Shown here piece after piece: positions 58,738 to 59,825 of a DNA stretch of 59,825 nucleotides. The notes beneath the pieces are model-generated. The model did no database searches. It saw only the letters and a program-made list of their open reading frames with translations, and had not been told where the DNA came from. This stretch comes from Verrucomicrobiaceae bacterium UBA7681 (GTDB lineage: Bacteria > Verrucomicrobiota > Verrucomicrobiia > Verrucomicrobiales > Verrucomicrobiaceae). The stretch lies in contig DLGZ01000011.1 of assembly GCA_002482965.1 (NCBI GenBank), forward strand, positions 1 through 59,825, given 5' to 3'. The translations under genes were made by a program, and so were the position numbers. Each line of letters opens with the position of its first letter. Within the stretch, counting starts at the first letter, position 1.

Positions 58738-59825
58738 ATGATTCACCGCATTCTACTTCCACTTCTGGTTCTCGCTTCCACCTCCCACGCCGGCAACTGG
58801 CCCGAATGGCGCGGCCCTTCCGCACAAGGTCACGCCACGGCTTCCGGCCTGCCGGAAACGTGGAGCGAGACGAGCAACATCGCCTGGAAGACGGAGCTTT
58901 CAGGCCGTGGCCACTCGACACCTGTCATGTGGGGGGAGCAGATCTGGCTCACCACCTCCATTGAAAAAGCGGCGACGCCGGAGGAGGCCAAACGCCGTCT
59001 CGAATCCAATACCGGTGATCAGCCGCTCACCGTCCTCGGTTCCGTGAGTCTGCATGCTCTGTGTGTGGACCGCAGCAGCGGTAAAATCCTCCATGACATC
59101 GAGCTGCTGAATGTGAAGGACCCGCAGTGGGCGCATCAGCTCAACAGCTATGCTTCACCTTCGCCGGTGCTGGCAGAGGGGCGGCTCTACGCGCACTTTG
59201 GTTCTTTTGGAACTGTGGCGCTGGATACGAAGACTTTGAAGGTGCTGTGGAAAAATGAGGAGCTGCACGTGATGCACGAAAACGGGCCAGGCTCCACCGC
59301 TGTGCTGCATGGGGACCGATTGATCGCGCATTTCGATGGCAGCGATCAGCAGTTCATCACGGCCTTTGACACGAATACTGGCAAGGTCGCGTGGAAAACA
59401 CCGCGCAGTGGAGAGATGGATCCGCGCCCGCAGCAGAGGAAAGCGTATGGCACGCCGCTGGTGGTGGAGATCAACGGCAAGCCGGAGGTGGTCAGCTCTG
59501 CCGCCAACAACGTCTATGGCTACGATCCGCAGACGGGCGCAGAACTGTGGAAGGTTCACTATGGTGATCTCGGCTTCTCCATGTCCACCGTGCCGGTGGC
59601 CGACGAGCAGCAGATTTATTTTAGCACCGCCTTTGGGAAATCGGCGGTCGTTGCTCTCAAATATGTCGGCTTGAAGACTCCCGAAGTCGCCTGGCGCAAC
59701 AACAAGAACGCGCCCAAGATGTGCTCGCCGGTGCTGTACAATGGGCTGCTCTTTTATGTCGATGACGGTGGCATCGTGAGCTGCGTGGATACGAAAAGTG
59801 GCGAGGCCTTTTATCGCGAGCGCAT
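58738..59825 (+). CDS. PQQ-type beta-propeller protein (3' cut by window edge)
   Basis: Open frame from the ATG at 58738 to the window end, so at least 362 aa. After a signal peptide (MIHRILLPLLVLASTSHAGNW) it has NWPEWRGPSAQGHATASGLP and repeated propeller blades with G-K-x-x-W endings such as DTNTGKVAWKT and DPQTGAELWKV. This matches the PQQ_2/PQQ_3 repeat proteins that are numerous in Planctomycetes and Verrucomicrobia. Lacks obvious enzymatic residues of quinoprotein dehydrogenases; probably a secreted or periplasmic binding protein. Stop lies outside the window. Confidence 0.9.
   Translation, partial: MIHRILLPLLVLASTSHAGNWPEWRGPSAQGHATASGLPETWSETSNIAWKTELSGRGHSTPVMWGEQIWLTTSIEKAATPEEAKRRLESNTGDQPLTVLGSVSLHALCVDRSSGKILHDIELLNVKDPQWAHQLNSYASPSPVLAEGRLYAHFGSFGTVALDTKTLKVLWKNEELHVMHENGPGSTAVLHGDRLIAHFDGSDQQFITAFDTNTGKVAWKTPRSGEMDPRPQQRKAYGTPLVVEINGKPEVVSSAANNVYGYDPQTGAELWKVHYGDLGFSMSTVPVADEQQIYFSTAFGKSAVVALKYVGLKTPEVAWRNNKNAPKMCSPVLYNGLLFYVDDGGIVSCVDTKSGEAFYRER

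Overview
The window is high-GC bacterial DNA, most likely from a Verrucomicrobiota member close to Prosthecobacter/Verrucomicrobium. The pointers are a DUF1592/DUF1588/DUF1585 planctomycete-type cytochrome protein with a DUF1552 Tat protein, a MoxR-DUF58-BatA-vWA-DUF4175 operon, many ATGA-coupled genes, and intergenic repeats of a kind I associate with the PVC group. There is no rRNA, tRNA or CRISPR array. This placement is inference from gene content.

Layout. 1-1000: 3' end of an IS1182-like transposase. 1004-7782: DUF1552, DUF1592, beta-propeller and IclR genes, all on the minus strand; the DUF1592-DUF1552 pair is split by two tandem intergenic repeats and a plus-strand pair (68-aa protein plus retropepsin-like protease). 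8424-13107: a cysteine-less oxidoreductase-fold protein, a TonB receptor, a class I amidotransferase and an XRE regulator with a periplasmic-binding-like domain, possibly one oxyanion uptake module. 13123-19547: a secreted protein, PII (glnB) behind a sigma54-like promoter, DUF47-PiT phosphate uptake, bioA, and a sodium:solute symporter with its small partner. 19992-39021: a long minus-strand operon, in transcription order MoxR, four-helix-bundle protein, DUF58, membrane protein, VapB-VapC-like pair, BatA, GxxExxY protein, vWA protein, DUF4175, a 784-aa secreted protein, a prenyltransferase-fold protein and a 1078-aa TlpA fusion. The core resembles the MoxR/Bat machinery; several single-gene cassettes and a repeat element sit between its genes. 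39124-47457: HDAC-like deacylase, RNase PH, unknown genes, a voltage-sensor-like membrane protein, an orphan response regulator, a serine hydrolase, a secreted protein and an APC permease. 47458-49072: a leader-rich stretch with small genes, one resembling the GreA/GreB C-terminal domain.

49149-57863 is the most unusual block: a tight plus-strand operon of PqqD-like protein, ATP-grasp ligase, DAP/ornithine-decarboxylase-like enzyme, urea-transporter-like protein fused to an M23 peptidase, TPR protein, PaaK/CapK-like adenylate-forming enzyme, and a second urea-transporter-like protein with TPRs between its two membrane halves. This looks like an undescribed pathway for making and exporting, or sensing, an amino-acid-derived product. 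After it come an N-formylglutamate amidohydrolase-like gene and a PQQ-type propeller gene cut by the window edge.

A second theme is repeat biology: one ~200-bp repeat family (R1) occurs five times. At two loci its copies lie between duplicated ends of the adjacent gene. Two single-gene cassettes (GxxExxY and four-helix bundle) carry low-complexity inverted repeats at their edges.
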